Source of the DNA: JBDRNO01 sp043811005
GTDB taxonomy: Bacteria > Bacteroidota > Bacteroidia > NORP154
Assembly (NCBI GenBank): GCA_043811005.1
Contig: JBDRNO010000053.1
Location: 1-28,569, forward strand
Direction of reading: 5' to 3'
Length of the DNA: 28,569 nt
In this document: piece by piece, positions 16,910 through 25,759 of the stretch
Layout: each line of letters begins with the position of its first letter
How positions within the stretch are numbered: the stretch's first letter is position 1
The notes under the pieces: generated by a model
Seen by the model: only the letters and a program-made list of their open reading frames with translations
The model's database searches: none
Told to the model about the DNA's origin: nothing
Translations under genes and position numbers: made by a program

Positions 16910-18115
16910 ATGAGCTGGTTTACAAAAAATCCATTTAAGGCAAAAGTGTTGTTCGGGTTGACTCTTGTTCTTTTCTTTTTCATTCTTTTACTTCTCACCG
17001 AGCTGATCCTGGGCTATTTTTCATATAAAAATAAGTATAGATCACTTTTAAATTCTAACCATAGGTTTGTCCGGTTAAAAGAGAATCCACCCAATTTGAA
17101 TATGCAATATATTATGAGTGAAGATGCGAAAAAAAAGAATAACATCGTCAATCTGTCAGAGGATAAATTTATATTAAGAACTGATATGGATGGTTTTGTT
17201 GAACCGAGTAAAATTCACAATAATGCTGATATGAATATATTCTTTATTGGTGGCTCAACAACCGAATGCAGGGCGCTTGATGAAAAAAAAAGATTTCCAT
17301 ATTTGGTGGGCAGGATATTAGAAGAAAAAACCGGCTTAAAGATCAATTCTTTTAATGCCGGTGTAAGCGGGAATCATTCATTTCACTCCATTGATATACT
17401 TTTAAATAAAATACTGCCATACAAACCGCAAATAGTTGTATTTAAACATAACTCAAATGATATTTTATTAATACCATATGGCAGCTATTGGAACAATTCA
17501 TCAAAAAAATCATTGATCACATATTCCAATAACACAGGAAACAAAAAAGAACCGGACAATAATCTCCTGTTCCCTGTACTCGGAGAATGGGCTGGTAATG
17601 CTATCTCATTGTTCTCAAAGACCTCCGAATTAGCTGAAGATCACATACCCTATAATTATCCGAAGTATTCTGAGGTTGGCGGAAAGAGAATTGTTGTAAA
17701 CAAAAATGAAGTAACAACTCTCTATAGAAATTCTTTAAGAACCTTTGTTGAAATCTGCAAAACATGGAATATTGAACCGGTTTTTATGACGCAGGTAATA
17801 TTAAATCAAAACAATATAAAACCCATGAATGATATTCCTGATGTGTTTGAATTCACCATGCCGGAGAAACCCATGCAGGATTCTGCAATATTGACAGTTC
17901 TATATTCATATCACCATGTTTTTAATGGCATTATCCGTGAAGTTGCTACAGAAGAAGAAATCACATTAATAGATTTAAAAAACCTCGTCCAAGCTGATGA
18001 CCACAGGTATTTATATGACCTGTATCATTATAACGATGCGGGCTCTGAACTTGTAGCTCAAATAATCTCAAAGCATCTATTGGACCTAACCTGTATAAAG
18101 CAGAAGAGAAATTAA
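16910..18115 (+). CDS. Membrane-anchored SGNH hydrolase-like protein (GGSTTE type)
   Basis: A 401-residue protein with one N-terminal membrane helix (about 13-37). Block I reads FFIGGSTTECRAL (111-123), with Ser116 as nucleophile; GGSTTE replaces GDSxT and defines a common SGNH subgroup in exopolysaccharide loci. NAGVSGNHSFHS is the Gly block and KHNSNDI the Asn block. The C-terminal acidic/His pair appears as DLYHYNDAG (Asp370, His373), with spacing D-x-x-H. An acyl esterase or acyltransferase role on an exported glycan is likely. The following sulfotransferase gene begins 9 bp later, indicating one transcript. Confidence 0.85.
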   Translation: MSWFTKNPFKAKVLFGLTLVLFFFILLLLTELILGYFSYKNKYRSLLNSNHRFVRLKENPPNLNMQYIMSEDAKKKNNIVNLSEDKFILRTDMDGFVEPSKIHNNADMNIFFIGGSTTECRALDEKKRFPYLVGRILEEKTGLKINSFNAGVSGNHSFHSIDILLNKILPYKPQIVVFKHNSNDILLIPYGSYWNNSSKKSLITYSNNTGNKKEPDNNLLFPVLGEWAGNAISLFSKTSELAEDHIPYNYPKYSEVGGKRIVVNKNEVTTLYRNSLRTFVEICKTWNIEPVFMTQVILNQNNIKPMNDIPDVFEFTMPEKPMQDSAILTVLYSYHHVFNGIIREVATEEEITLIDLKNLVQADDHRYLYDLYHYNDAGSELVAQIISKHLLDLTCIKQKRN

Positions 18116-18124
18116 TAAGAGCCA

Positions 18125-18844
18125 TTGTCTATTCAAACACGCTATATAATCTTAGGGCTTGCGAGGAGCGGAACTACTGTAACTCATTTTGCATTAATGG
18201 GACATCCCAATGTCAGCGCCCTTAATGACGAGGTAAAGGTTTCTTTTTTTACCGATGGGATCAGCACATTCACTCAACGCAACGATAATCAAAGGGAAAA
18301 GGACAAAGGGTTTATTGCTTTGTTTGATGCCATTACTTCCATTTTTGCCAATGAAAATACGAGAGCATTGGGGCTTAAATGCATTCCAGACTCACCAAAA
18401 TCTGCAAAAGATCTGGTGGGTGCCTTGAAAAAACATTTTATAGATCATAAAATAATCATTACTGTCAGGGAAGATCTTGTGGCGCAATTAGGTTCTCTCA
18501 TCAGGGCTGATACTACCGGGAATTGGCACTCATGGAGGCAACATGGAAAAGAAAAGGAGCTTACCATTGTGATTAAGAAGTCTCATTTGAAAAAATATAT
18601 TTATACGTGTTTGGAAATATCTGCAGAGTTGAAAAAACTACATAAGACCCACGATGTATTGGAATTCTATTATGAAAAGAATTTTTTAAATAATTCACAA
18701 CCTGATTTTATTGAACTATTTGATTTTTTGAATTTGCCTCGTGAGAATGTTACCTGGTTAAAATCTGAGAAAGTAGCGCCTGCCCCGGAATTATACATTA
18801 AAAATTACGCGAAGTTGAAAAGATTGCATGAAGAAATAAAATGA
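18125..18844 (+). CDS. Sulfotransferase-family protein (PAPS-dependent)
   Basis: A 239-residue P-loop protein that probably transfers sulfate from PAPS to a hydroxyl on a glycan or lipid. The 5'-phosphosulfate loop is GLARSGTTVTHFAL (11-24). The 3'-phosphate motif is visible as REDLVAQLGSLIRA (Arg115, Ser124), similar to Stf0-like enzymes. No in-frame ATG precedes the loop, so the start is TTG at 18125, after AAGAG. The last codons overlap the ATG of the transglutaminase-like gene (ATGA), so the two are translationally coupled. The window has no PAPS synthesis genes. The family call is good; the substrate is unknown. Confidence 0.83.
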   Translation: MSIQTRYIILGLARSGTTVTHFALMGHPNVSALNDEVKVSFFTDGISTFTQRNDNQREKDKGFIALFDAITSIFANENTRALGLKCIPDSPKSAKDLVGALKKHFIDHKIIITVREDLVAQLGSLIRADTTGNWHSWRQHGKEKELTIVIKKSHLKKYIYTCLEISAELKKLHKTHDVLEFYYEKNFLNNSQPDFIELFDFLNLPRENVTWLKSEKVAPAPELYIKNYAKLKRLHEEIK

Positions 18845-20367
18845 TTTTACTATACAAAACATACAAGGCATTCATTTATTTCTTTTTACTGCTAGCTATA
18901 GCTTCATGCAGTTTAAACCAAAATGAACAACCCGGGAGTAAGAGTTTTATTCTAAATACTGAATCCCCTGATTTCAAAGTAATTAAATTAATGAACAGGG
19001 GGTATGAACAGGCAGTTTTTAAAATGAAAATTAACAACAATTTATTTTACAATGATGATGACCTCCTCAATGAAATTAAACAAATGGAACCTGAGTTTCC
19101 CGATGAATCCCTGGAAAGAAAAACATGGCGGTTCGTCAAGGATAACAGTCGTTTTAATAGTCCTCTGACAGAAGAAACCTGGCAGCATTCACCATCATTG
19201 TTTATTAATTCCATCGGATTTGGATATTGTGATGACAGGGCATCTGTATTGTCTTTTCTTTGGCAAAAAGCCGGTTTCACTTCGCGGGTATGGAACCTTG
19301 GAGGACATGTAGTTGCTGAAGTATATATTGATAACAAATGGCAGATGTATGATGCTGATTTTGAAATCTATTATCACAATGATGAGAATAAAATAGCCAG
19401 TGTTGCGGAGTTGGCTGATAATCCTTCTATAATATTGGAATCGTATCATATGGATATAAAATGCAAGGATATAATTAGTAAGATAAGGTGGTGTTCAAAT
19501 ATGACTGTAAAATTATATTCAAGTAAAGAGAACAACAGTGTGTCTGATTGGTATTCGCAACCTGTAGTTTCAAATAACCTGGAATTTAGAATCCCTCCCG
19601 GTGCTGTTCTTGAATTCCCTGCGGTTTATGAAAACAATTTGATGTCTTCAAAGCTTGAAAGTGTAATAAATTATGCTAATGCAAAATTAACGTTGCCAAC
19701 TAATTGGAAGGGCTCTATTAAAATTCCATTAGTAGTTCATGCAATTAAGGGACAAGGAAAGGTGAGAATTGAAGATATACTTTTTGAGATCGGATCCGAA
19801 GAACTCAATGATCATTTGAATGATCATTCAAAATTTATTTTTCGGTTAGCGTTTGAGGATATTATTAAGCCCATTGAGATCATTTATCTGCTTAATCCAA
19901 ATATGATGCAATTAAAAAAAGAAAACCTCCTGCATCTACAAGGTTATAATTTGGACAATATAATAGTTGAACTGGATACTATCCCGGAGTCCTTTAGGAT
20001 AAATTTGCCTGATTTTAGGTTTATATTGGAAAAGATCACTGATTTTGAAAAAAATATGGACAGAATTAAAAAGATAAATGAGCTTGAAGATTTTCAAATA
20101 AACAGCAAGAAAGATTTTTATAAAAAAGCGCAATTATTCATCTATGGCGATACGGATCTATCAGAAAAAGAGAAACCAAAAAAATTTGAAGACTTCCAGG
20201 TAAAATTAAAAAATATACTTACTGTTCTAAACCAGGGTATTCAACACGAAAATATGTTTAAAGCTATGGAAGATGATTCATATTTCGTTTTTTTTATATC
20301 TTTGTTTGAAAACCTGTCAGAAGAGGAGATTACAGAATTGATTTTGCACTATTATAATGAGAAATAA
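18841..20367 (+). CDS. Transglutaminase-like lipoprotein with a C-terminal domain shared with radical SAM neighbours
   Basis: A 508-residue predicted lipoprotein. The signal peptide ends in LLAIASC, so Cys23 would be lipidated and the protein faces the periplasm or outer surface. A transglutaminase-like domain follows, with Cys130 (GFGYCDDRAS), His156 (NLGGHVVAEV) and Asp171 (QMYDADFE) forming the expected Cys-His-Asp triad. Residues about 210-400 look beta-rich and are not recognised. The last 86 residues (423-508) are helical and charged and align without gaps with residues 417-502 of the radical SAM protein encoded at 25737-27245, 26 identical. The domain could be a protease, amidase or cross-linker; which cannot be told. 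It overlaps the sulfotransferase gene by 4 bp and precedes the first of the four radical SAM paralogs. Confidence 0.82.
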   Translation: MILLYKTYKAFIYFFLLLAIASCSLNQNEQPGSKSFILNTESPDFKVIKLMNRGYEQAVFKMKINNNLFYNDDDLLNEIKQMEPEFPDESLERKTWRFVKDNSRFNSPLTEETWQHSPSLFINSIGFGYCDDRASVLSFLWQKAGFTSRVWNLGGHVVAEVYIDNKWQMYDADFEIYYHNDENKIASVAELADNPSIILESYHMDIKCKDIISKIRWCSNMTVKLYSSKENNSVSDWYSQPVVSNNLEFRIPPGAVLEFPAVYENNLMSSKLESVINYANAKLTLPTNWKGSIKIPLVVHAIKGQGKVRIEDILFEIGSEELNDHLNDHSKFIFRLAFEDIIKPIEIIYLLNPNMMQLKKENLLHLQGYNLDNIIVELDTIPESFRINLPDFRFILEKITDFEKNMDRIKKINELEDFQINSKKDFYKKAQLFIYGDTDLSEKEKPKKFEDFQVKLKNILTVLNQGIQHENMFKAMEDDSYFVFFISLFENLSEEEITELILHYYNEK

Positions 20368-20382
20368 CATAGCTACTCAAAT

Positions 20383-20396
20383 TTCCTTATAAGGAA
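20383..20396. repeat. 14-bp perfect palindrome before the first radical SAM paralog
   Basis: TTCCTTATAAGGAA is a perfect 14-bp palindrome in the 66-bp gap between the lipoprotein and radical SAM genes. It is followed by CACTAATTACACGAATTTTCACTAATT, an internally repeated CACTAATT text. It could be an operator or a repeat remnant; nothing shows which. Confidence 0.35.
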
Positions 20397-20433
20397 TATT
20401 GCCACTAATTACACGAATTTTCACTAATTATCC

Positions 20434-21816
20434 ATGAATAGCGAATTTGACCCTGTTGATTCGAAGTTGATTGAGGAATATAATTCCACCAGACCTTTAG
20501 ACAGGCAGGATAACTTATGCCATGCCCCTTTTAAATCGCTCTTGTTTATTCCATCGGGACATGCTATGGCTTGCCACCACAACCGTGGGATTACACTGGG
20601 GAAATACCCTGAAGACTCTATCAGGGAAATATGGTTTGGCAACAAGCTCAACAAGCTCAGAAAATACATCAGTAACAATGATCTGTCATTTGGATGTCAA
20701 AATTGCCGGGATAATATCAACAACAGGAACTTTCATCTCTCCGGTGCGTGGAAACATGATTACATGCCTGATAAAGAAAATGACTACCCCGTTTTACTTG
20801 ATTTCCAGATAGAGAATACCTGTAATCTGGAATGTATTATGTGTAGTGGTGAATATTCATCACTTATCCGGAAAAACAGGGAAAAAGCTATTCTCTATAA
20901 TAATCCATTTGATACAAAGTTTATTGAGCAACTGGAAGAATTCATCCCTTATTTGCAAGGTGCAAATTTTACCGGAGGCGAGCCATTTTTAATAAAAACC
21001 TATTACGGGATATGGGAAAAGATGCTGAAGATAAATCCTGGAATTCAAATCTACGTACATACAAACGGCATAGTCCTTAATGAAAAAGTGAAAGATGTAT
21101 TGAGTAAATTGAATTTCAATTTCACCATATCCATAGAATCTTTACAAAAGGAAGTCTATGAGAGCATCCGGGTGAATTCAAACTTTGAAAAGGTGATGCA
21201 AAATATCAGGTATTTTTATGAATATACCAAATCAAAGAATACGAGCTTCCACATCAAGTTTTGCCTGATGCGGCAGAATTACTGCGAACTGCCCGGATTT
21301 ATGAAATATTTTAATGATCAAAATATTTCAGTCCAGATCAAGCCGGTTTGGATACCCTCCATGTTCTCCTTACGAAGTGTTGAGGCTAAGAAATTGGAAT
21401 CTGTCATTGGCTATCTGTCGGAGTTCACATTTGCCCAAGACACACATTTTCAAAGGTTAAATGTCAGCAGATACCGGGAAGTGATCAATCAATTGACTAT
21501 TTGGCATGGAAAAGCGAAAGAAAGGATAAAGGATAATAGCATTGACACAGAAGATATTGATGGGCTGAAAACACTGTTTTATGAGCATATAAATAAACAG
21601 ATAGCAAATGATCATACGATAGATGAAACTGAAAGACTTAAAAAGGTCAATACATGTAAATCGGCAGGAGAAAAAATGATTAGCTCAATAGAGGATGAAG
21701 AAATGCAAAAAACCGCACTGAAACATTTTATTGATTTGCCAGTTGAAATGATCATAGCCGAAATGGAAAGAGGAACCAATGAACCATTAATAGCGCGTTT
21801 TAAGCAGGAAGCTTAG
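20434..21816 (+). CDS. Radical SAM protein with N-terminal SPASM/twitch-like cluster, paralog 1
   Basis: A 460-residue protein with inverted domain order. The N-terminal SPASM/twitch-like part has Cys29 (CHAPFKSLLF), Cys47, then Cys88 and Cys91 (GCQNC); the other two paralogs with a complete core have Cys-Cys where this one has Cys47-His48. The radical SAM core follows: CNLECIMC (Cys130, Cys134, Cys137), the paralog-specific SSLIRKNREK (142-151), TGGEP (180-184) and SIESLQKEVYESIRVN. The C-terminal 85 residues are helical and related to those of paralogs 2 and 3. The layout fits the N-terminal-twitch radical SAM family known from glycan loci. The substrate is unknown. An SGNH gene follows after 33 bp. 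Confidence 0.88.
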   Translation: MNSEFDPVDSKLIEEYNSTRPLDRQDNLCHAPFKSLLFIPSGHAMACHHNRGITLGKYPEDSIREIWFGNKLNKLRKYISNNDLSFGCQNCRDNINNRNFHLSGAWKHDYMPDKENDYPVLLDFQIENTCNLECIMCSGEYSSLIRKNREKAILYNNPFDTKFIEQLEEFIPYLQGANFTGGEPFLIKTYYGIWEKMLKINPGIQIYVHTNGIVLNEKVKDVLSKLNFNFTISIESLQKEVYESIRVNSNFEKVMQNIRYFYEYTKSKNTSFHIKFCLMRQNYCELPGFMKYFNDQNISVQIKPVWIPSMFSLRSVEAKKLESVIGYLSEFTFAQDTHFQRLNVSRYREVINQLTIWHGKAKERIKDNSIDTEDIDGLKTLFYEHINKQIANDHTIDETERLKKVNTCKSAGEKMISSIEDEEMQKTALKHFIDLPVEMIIAEMERGTNEPLIARFKQEA

Positions 21817-21849
21817 TAATAAAGAATCAAAAGGTAATAGAATGATGAA

Positions 21850-22983
21850 ATGAAAAGAAACGTATTTATATACATCACTATTTTAATAATCCTAACCATA
21901 ATTATTTTATACAGTACCCGGTTAATTGGCGATCCCTGTAATTTTTCCAAATCCATCTATTATTTGAGGGTTTTACTCATTATTATAACCTTTCCTGTCT
22001 TATTAAAGATTGTGCATTTGATTATTAAAAGTGGGTTGAAGGATAGATATAAAAGATACTTGTTAACCGTGTCTTCAATCGTTATGTTGTTTTTGCTGTT
22101 TGAAGCCATCTTTATGTTTGTGTCGAGAAGTTTTGGTACCAGCTATCCATTGGCAGATCAAAATTGGGTTCGTAAATACTGGAAACCCATTAACAGTTTT
22201 GGATACAGGGATGCAGAAGTTGATGTAAAACTAGCTAAAAGTAAGAATAACATACTGGTAATTGGCTCATCCTATGTTGCCGGAGACGGGATCAGGAACA
22301 CTGAAGACCGGTTTTCCGGGCGCCTGCAAAAAAAAATATCCGATAATTATCAAGTGTATAATCTCGGCTACTGCGGGTCAGATGCGCTGGACGAATATAA
22401 CAGATTACTGGAATTTCCCGTTAAGCCCGATATTTTAATACTGTCTCATACTACTAAAAGTATTAACGGTGCAGTTGAGAGATCAAAATTGCAAACTCCT
22501 GAATACTATAAAGTTGATGAGGGCTTAAATGCGGTTTCGGCTTTTTTAATTCAAAACTCCTACCTGCTGAATTATGTGTTTTGGAAGTACTACGGCACAA
22601 AAAAACTATTCCCGCAGTATATTGAAGATATTGAACACAATGCCGTTTTTTTCTATTTGCAGGAAGAGATATTATCCAGGCATCTATTAAACCTCGATAG
22701 ATTTATTCAATATTGCAATCAAAAAGCAATACCTTTGATAGTGGTGTCATTTCCGGCTTTAAACAATGGCATTGCTTTCACTAAAATGATCGTCAATAAT
22801 CCAATTGAAAATTTTTTTAATGAAAGAGGTGTTATTTATATCAGTGTTTATGATTTGGTAAAAGATCTCCCGGAAAGTAAAAGAACCATCAATTCAAACG
22901 ATTCCCATCCGAGTGTGCTGGTTAACAAAATTATTGCGGAAGAATTATATAAAACCTTGGTTGAAAATAACATAGTAAAGTAA
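21850..22983 (+). CDS. Multi-helix SGNH hydrolase-like protein (GSS type)
   Basis: A 377-residue protein with three N-terminal membrane segments (about 5-22, 38-60, 69-92) and a C-terminal SGNH domain. Block I is LVIGSSYVAGDGIRN, with Ser141 as nucleophile; the usual Asp of GDS is Ser140. NLGYCGSDALDEY is the Gly block and NDSHPS holds Asp351 and His353. The preceding SFGYRDAEVD is typical of the linker seen in this class of glycan-locus SGNH proteins. It lies between radical SAM paralog 1 and the second DUF5989-like gene, whose ATG overlaps its stop codon (TAATG). An acyl-decoration role is inferred. Confidence 0.8.
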   Translation: MKRNVFIYITILIILTIIILYSTRLIGDPCNFSKSIYYLRVLLIIITFPVLLKIVHLIIKSGLKDRYKRYLLTVSSIVMLFLLFEAIFMFVSRSFGTSYPLADQNWVRKYWKPINSFGYRDAEVDVKLAKSKNNILVIGSSYVAGDGIRNTEDRFSGRLQKKISDNYQVYNLGYCGSDALDEYNRLLEFPVKPDILILSHTTKSINGAVERSKLQTPEYYKVDEGLNAVSAFLIQNSYLLNYVFWKYYGTKKLFPQYIEDIEHNAVFFYLQEEILSRHLLNLDRFIQYCNQKAIPLIVVSFPALNNGIAFTKMIVNNPIENFFNERGVIYISVYDLVKDLPESKRTINSNDSHPSVLVNKIIAEELYKTLVENNIVK

Positions 22984-23135
22984 TGTTGGAATTCTTTCAA
23001 GATATATGGGGCTTTCTTAAAGAAAGAAAAAAATGGTGGCTTTTACCGGTCATTATCGGGCTTTTAATATTGGGCGCTATACTTATGATCGAAAGCGGAA
23101 GCGCGATAGCTCCTTTTATATATACATTATTCTAA
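22983..23135 (+). CDS. Small DUF5989-like membrane protein, copy 2
   Basis: A 50-residue protein, MLEFFQDIWGFLKERKKWW at the start and SAIAPFIYTLF at the end, with a single membrane helix (about 19-37). The APFIYTLF ending is the hallmark I associate with DUF5989. It shares a TAATG stop/start overlap with the SGNH gene before it, which argues for translational coupling and a physical or functional partnership. Function unknown. Confidence 0.88.
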   Translation: MLEFFQDIWGFLKERKKWWLLPVIIGLLILGAILMIESGSAIAPFIYTLF

Positions 23136-23226
23136 TACGATGGCAAGTGTAGTATCAACGATACTTTGACAGGAAAAAGGGAAATAGGGATATAGGGAAA
23201 TATGGGAAATTGACAATAAAACACAC

Positions 23227-23256
23227 TATACCCTTATACCCTTATACCCTTATACC
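23227..23256. repeat. Short tandem repeat, unit TATACCCT x 3.75
   Basis: An 8-bp unit TATACCCT is repeated nearly four times without mismatch in the 187-bp gap between 23135 and 23323. A partly complementary AGGGATATAGGGAAA text lies 30-40 bp upstream. No gene is seen in this gap. The repeat could vary in length by slippage; its position about 70 bp before an SGNH start could affect expression. Confidence 0.7.
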
Positions 23257-23322
23257 TTACCCGCAAATTTATTCTTGACACAACACTTCGTATTCCAGTG
23301 GGTTTATATATTAAACTGATAT

Positions 23323-24303
23323 ATGAGAAATAAGATCATAAAATATTTGATTTTATTAATAATTAACCTTTTCATAATTTTTCTTGTAATTGAAATAGGG
23401 CTTAGAATATATTCTGGCTTTATAATGATGTATGATATTGAAATGTATAAATATGCAAAAAAGCTAAAGAGAAAAAGCAATGTCCCCGGATTGGTTCATG
23501 AACATATTCCCAATTCAGAAGCTGAACTGATGGGTGTGAATTTTAAAATTAATAGCTTGGGATTCAGGGATGAGGAATTACCTGCCGAAAAAGGCAAGAA
23601 TGAATACAGGATATTCGTTTTGGGTTGTTCAAATACGGTAGGGTGGGGTGTGCCGTTTGATTCGGTTTTTACTATGCTTCTTGAAAACAAACTAAATTCA
23701 GCAAATCAAGAAAAATGGTTTAATGTGATAAATGCCGGCATTGGTAATTATAATACCACTCTTGAAACAATCCTCTTTAAAGAAAGGCTTCCGGCTGTAT
23801 TGCCCGATAAAGTTATTCTTCATTATTATATTAACGATGTTGAGATCGTTACTCCAAAAAATACCGGATTTATTGTTGAGAATTCATATTTGGCAGCTTA
23901 CTTAAAAAACAAGTCGAAGTATGACCGTTTTAAAGATCAATACACAACTATTGGTGAGTATTACAAAGATCAGTACCAGGATACTTCCCGGGGATGGAAA
24001 GAAGCACAAAATGCCATGCTTGAAATAAATCGGTTGTGCGGTGCTTCCAATATCGAATTAATGGTCTTGTTACAACCCGATTTGCACGATCTTTCGATTG
24101 ATAGTGAACAGGAAGGGTGCTATAAAAAAGTAAGGCAATTTCTGGAAGAACAGAACATTGAATTTCTTGATTTAGTGGTTGCATACAGGGATAGGTTTGA
24201 GAACAATCCAAAAAAGCTCTGGATCAATAATGACGATGCCCACCCAAATTGCGTAGGACATAGAATCATCTTTGAGGAATTATATGACCATGCGAGACAT
24301 TAA
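23323..24303 (+). CDS. Membrane-anchored SGNH hydrolase-like protein (GCS type)
   Basis: A 326-residue protein with one N-terminal membrane helix (about 7-30). Block I is FVLGCSNTVGWGV (98-110), with Ser103 as nucleophile and Cys102 where GDS has Asp. NAGIGNYNT is the Gly block and HYYINDVE the Asn block. NNDDAHPNCVGH carries Asp305 and His307. The linker INSLGFRDEELP before the domain resembles those of the other SGNH genes here. The end of the gene overlaps the start of radical SAM paralog 2 by 20 bp, so the two are probably made together. It is likely to act on acyl groups outside the cytoplasm. Confidence 0.85.
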   Translation: MRNKIIKYLILLIINLFIIFLVIEIGLRIYSGFIMMYDIEMYKYAKKLKRKSNVPGLVHEHIPNSEAELMGVNFKINSLGFRDEELPAEKGKNEYRIFVLGCSNTVGWGVPFDSVFTMLLENKLNSANQEKWFNVINAGIGNYNTTLETILFKERLPAVLPDKVILHYYINDVEIVTPKNTGFIVENSYLAAYLKNKSKYDRFKDQYTTIGEYYKDQYQDTSRGWKEAQNAMLEINRLCGASNIELMVLLQPDLHDLSIDSEQEGCYKKVRQFLEEQNIEFLDLVVAYRDRFENNPKKLWINNDDAHPNCVGHRIIFEELYDHARH

Positions 24304-25759
24304 AATAAAAAGCATAACAAATAAGATCAGTAATAATCCTCCGGACAAAGGATCAAATGGGCGGCATGATACAATTGACGATCAACTGTTTATTGCATAC
24401 AATCAAACCAGGCCGTTTGGGCCACAGCCGACCCTGTGCTATGCCCCGTTCAAGAACATTTATTTTGGCAGGGATGGCAAGGCTGCTGCTTGTTGTTATA
24501 ACAGGTATCATATTTTAGGCTCTTATCCTGACCAAAGCATTAAAGAGATCTGGTTTGGCGAAATGGCTGAAAAATTGAGAGAACACATTAAGAACAACGT
24601 TCTTTCATTGGGATGTGTAAGCTGTAAGGAGCATTTAACAGCTAAGAATTTTGATGGGGTAAGGGCAATGATGTATGACAGGCATCCTTCTAATGAAAAC
24701 AACTATCCTAGCGTTATAGAGCTTGAACTGAGCAACACCTGTAATCTTGAATGTGAAATGTGCTTTGGTGAATTCTCCTCGCTCATAAGGAAAAACAGGG
24801 AAAAAAAGCAGCCGGTAATTAGCCCTTATAATGCGGGTTTCATTAGGCAATTAGAGGAATTTATGCCATATCTGCACGAAATAAAATTTTATGGGGGAGA
24901 ACCGTTTTTAGTGAACCGGTATTATGATATATGGGAAAGGATTATAAAGATCAATCCCTGTATAAAAATAAATGTCAGCACAAATGCAACTATTCTCAAT
25001 CAAAGAGTAAAGGACATTTTAAGTAAGGCGAAATTTGATATTTCAATTTCTATCGATTCATTACAGCGGGCAACCTATGAGAAAATAAGGATAAGGGCGA
25101 AATATGACAGGGTAATGAAGAATATCACATATTTCAGAGATTATTGCAGGCAAAAGGACACCTTCTTTGGCATATCGGTTTGCCCTATGCGTCAGAACTG
25201 GCATGAGCTACCGGATTTTATTAATTACTGCAACCAGCTTGAAGCGCCTGTATATTTTAACACAGTCTGGTATCCGTCCCATTGTTCTTTATGGAATTTA
25301 GATCCCATTTCATTGAAGGCAATTGTTGATTATTTGTCAGGTTTCGAATTTCCAGTGGAAACTATCGTACAACAACAAAATCAGCGTCATTATTTTAATA
25401 TGTTAAATCTTCTCAGGAGCTGGTATAAAGATGCTTTGATACATAAAAACAAAAAGCCGGCTTTGGAATCTTCCATCAATTCAATTGGTGCCAGGAACGC
25501 GATATTTAAAGAAATAAAAGATCATGTATTTAGCATGAATAATTTATCGGTGGAAGAAAAAGAGAACAAGATAAATGATTATATTTCCAAGATAAATTAT
25601 GTTCTGCATAATCTGCCCGAAGATTATCCTGCTGATAAGGTCATGGAATATCTTTTACTGGAAACGCATATTGAAAGACTTATACGGTATCTTGAAGAAA
25701 ACGACAGGGAAAGCTGGTTAGACCAAGCTAAAAATTTTGCAATTGATAGCATTAAATAA
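24284..25759 (+). CDS. Radical SAM protein with N-terminal SPASM/twitch-like cluster, paralog 2
   Basis: A 491-residue protein when started at ATG 24284, which has GAGG six bases upstream; an earlier TTG at 24272 lacks this. The N-terminal cluster region has Cys52 (CYAPFKNIYF), Cys70-Cys71 (AAACCYNRYH), Cys111 and Cys114 (GCVSC). The radical SAM core has CNLECEMC (Cys153, Cys157, Cys160), SSLIRKNREK, YGGEP and SIDSLQRATYEKIRI, then CPMRQNWHELPDFINY. The final approximately 87 residues (NLSVEEKENKINDYI and following) correspond to the helical C-terminal domain of paralog 3 and the lipoprotein. It overlaps the SGNH gene before it and paralog 3 after it. Confidence 0.9.
   Translation: MTMRDIKIKSITNKISNNPPDKGSNGRHDTIDDQLFIAYNQTRPFGPQPTLCYAPFKNIYFGRDGKAAACCYNRYHILGSYPDQSIKEIWFGEMAEKLREHIKNNVLSLGCVSCKEHLTAKNFDGVRAMMYDRHPSNENNYPSVIELELSNTCNLECEMCFGEFSSLIRKNREKKQPVISPYNAGFIRQLEEFMPYLHEIKFYGGEPFLVNRYYDIWERIIKINPCIKINVSTNATILNQRVKDILSKAKFDISISIDSLQRATYEKIRIRAKYDRVMKNITYFRDYCRQKDTFFGISVCPMRQNWHELPDFINYCNQLEAPVYFNTVWYPSHCSLWNLDPISLKAIVDYLSGFEFPVETIVQQQNQRHYFNMLNLLRSWYKDALIHKNKKPALESSINSIGARNAIFKEIKDHVFSMNNLSVEEKENKINDYISKINYVLHNLPEDYPADKVMEYLLLETHIERLIRYLEENDRESWLDQAKNFAIDSIK

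Noticed and set aside
23227..23256. CRISPR-like array
   Set aside because: The unit is 8 bp with no spacers; it is a simple tandem repeat.
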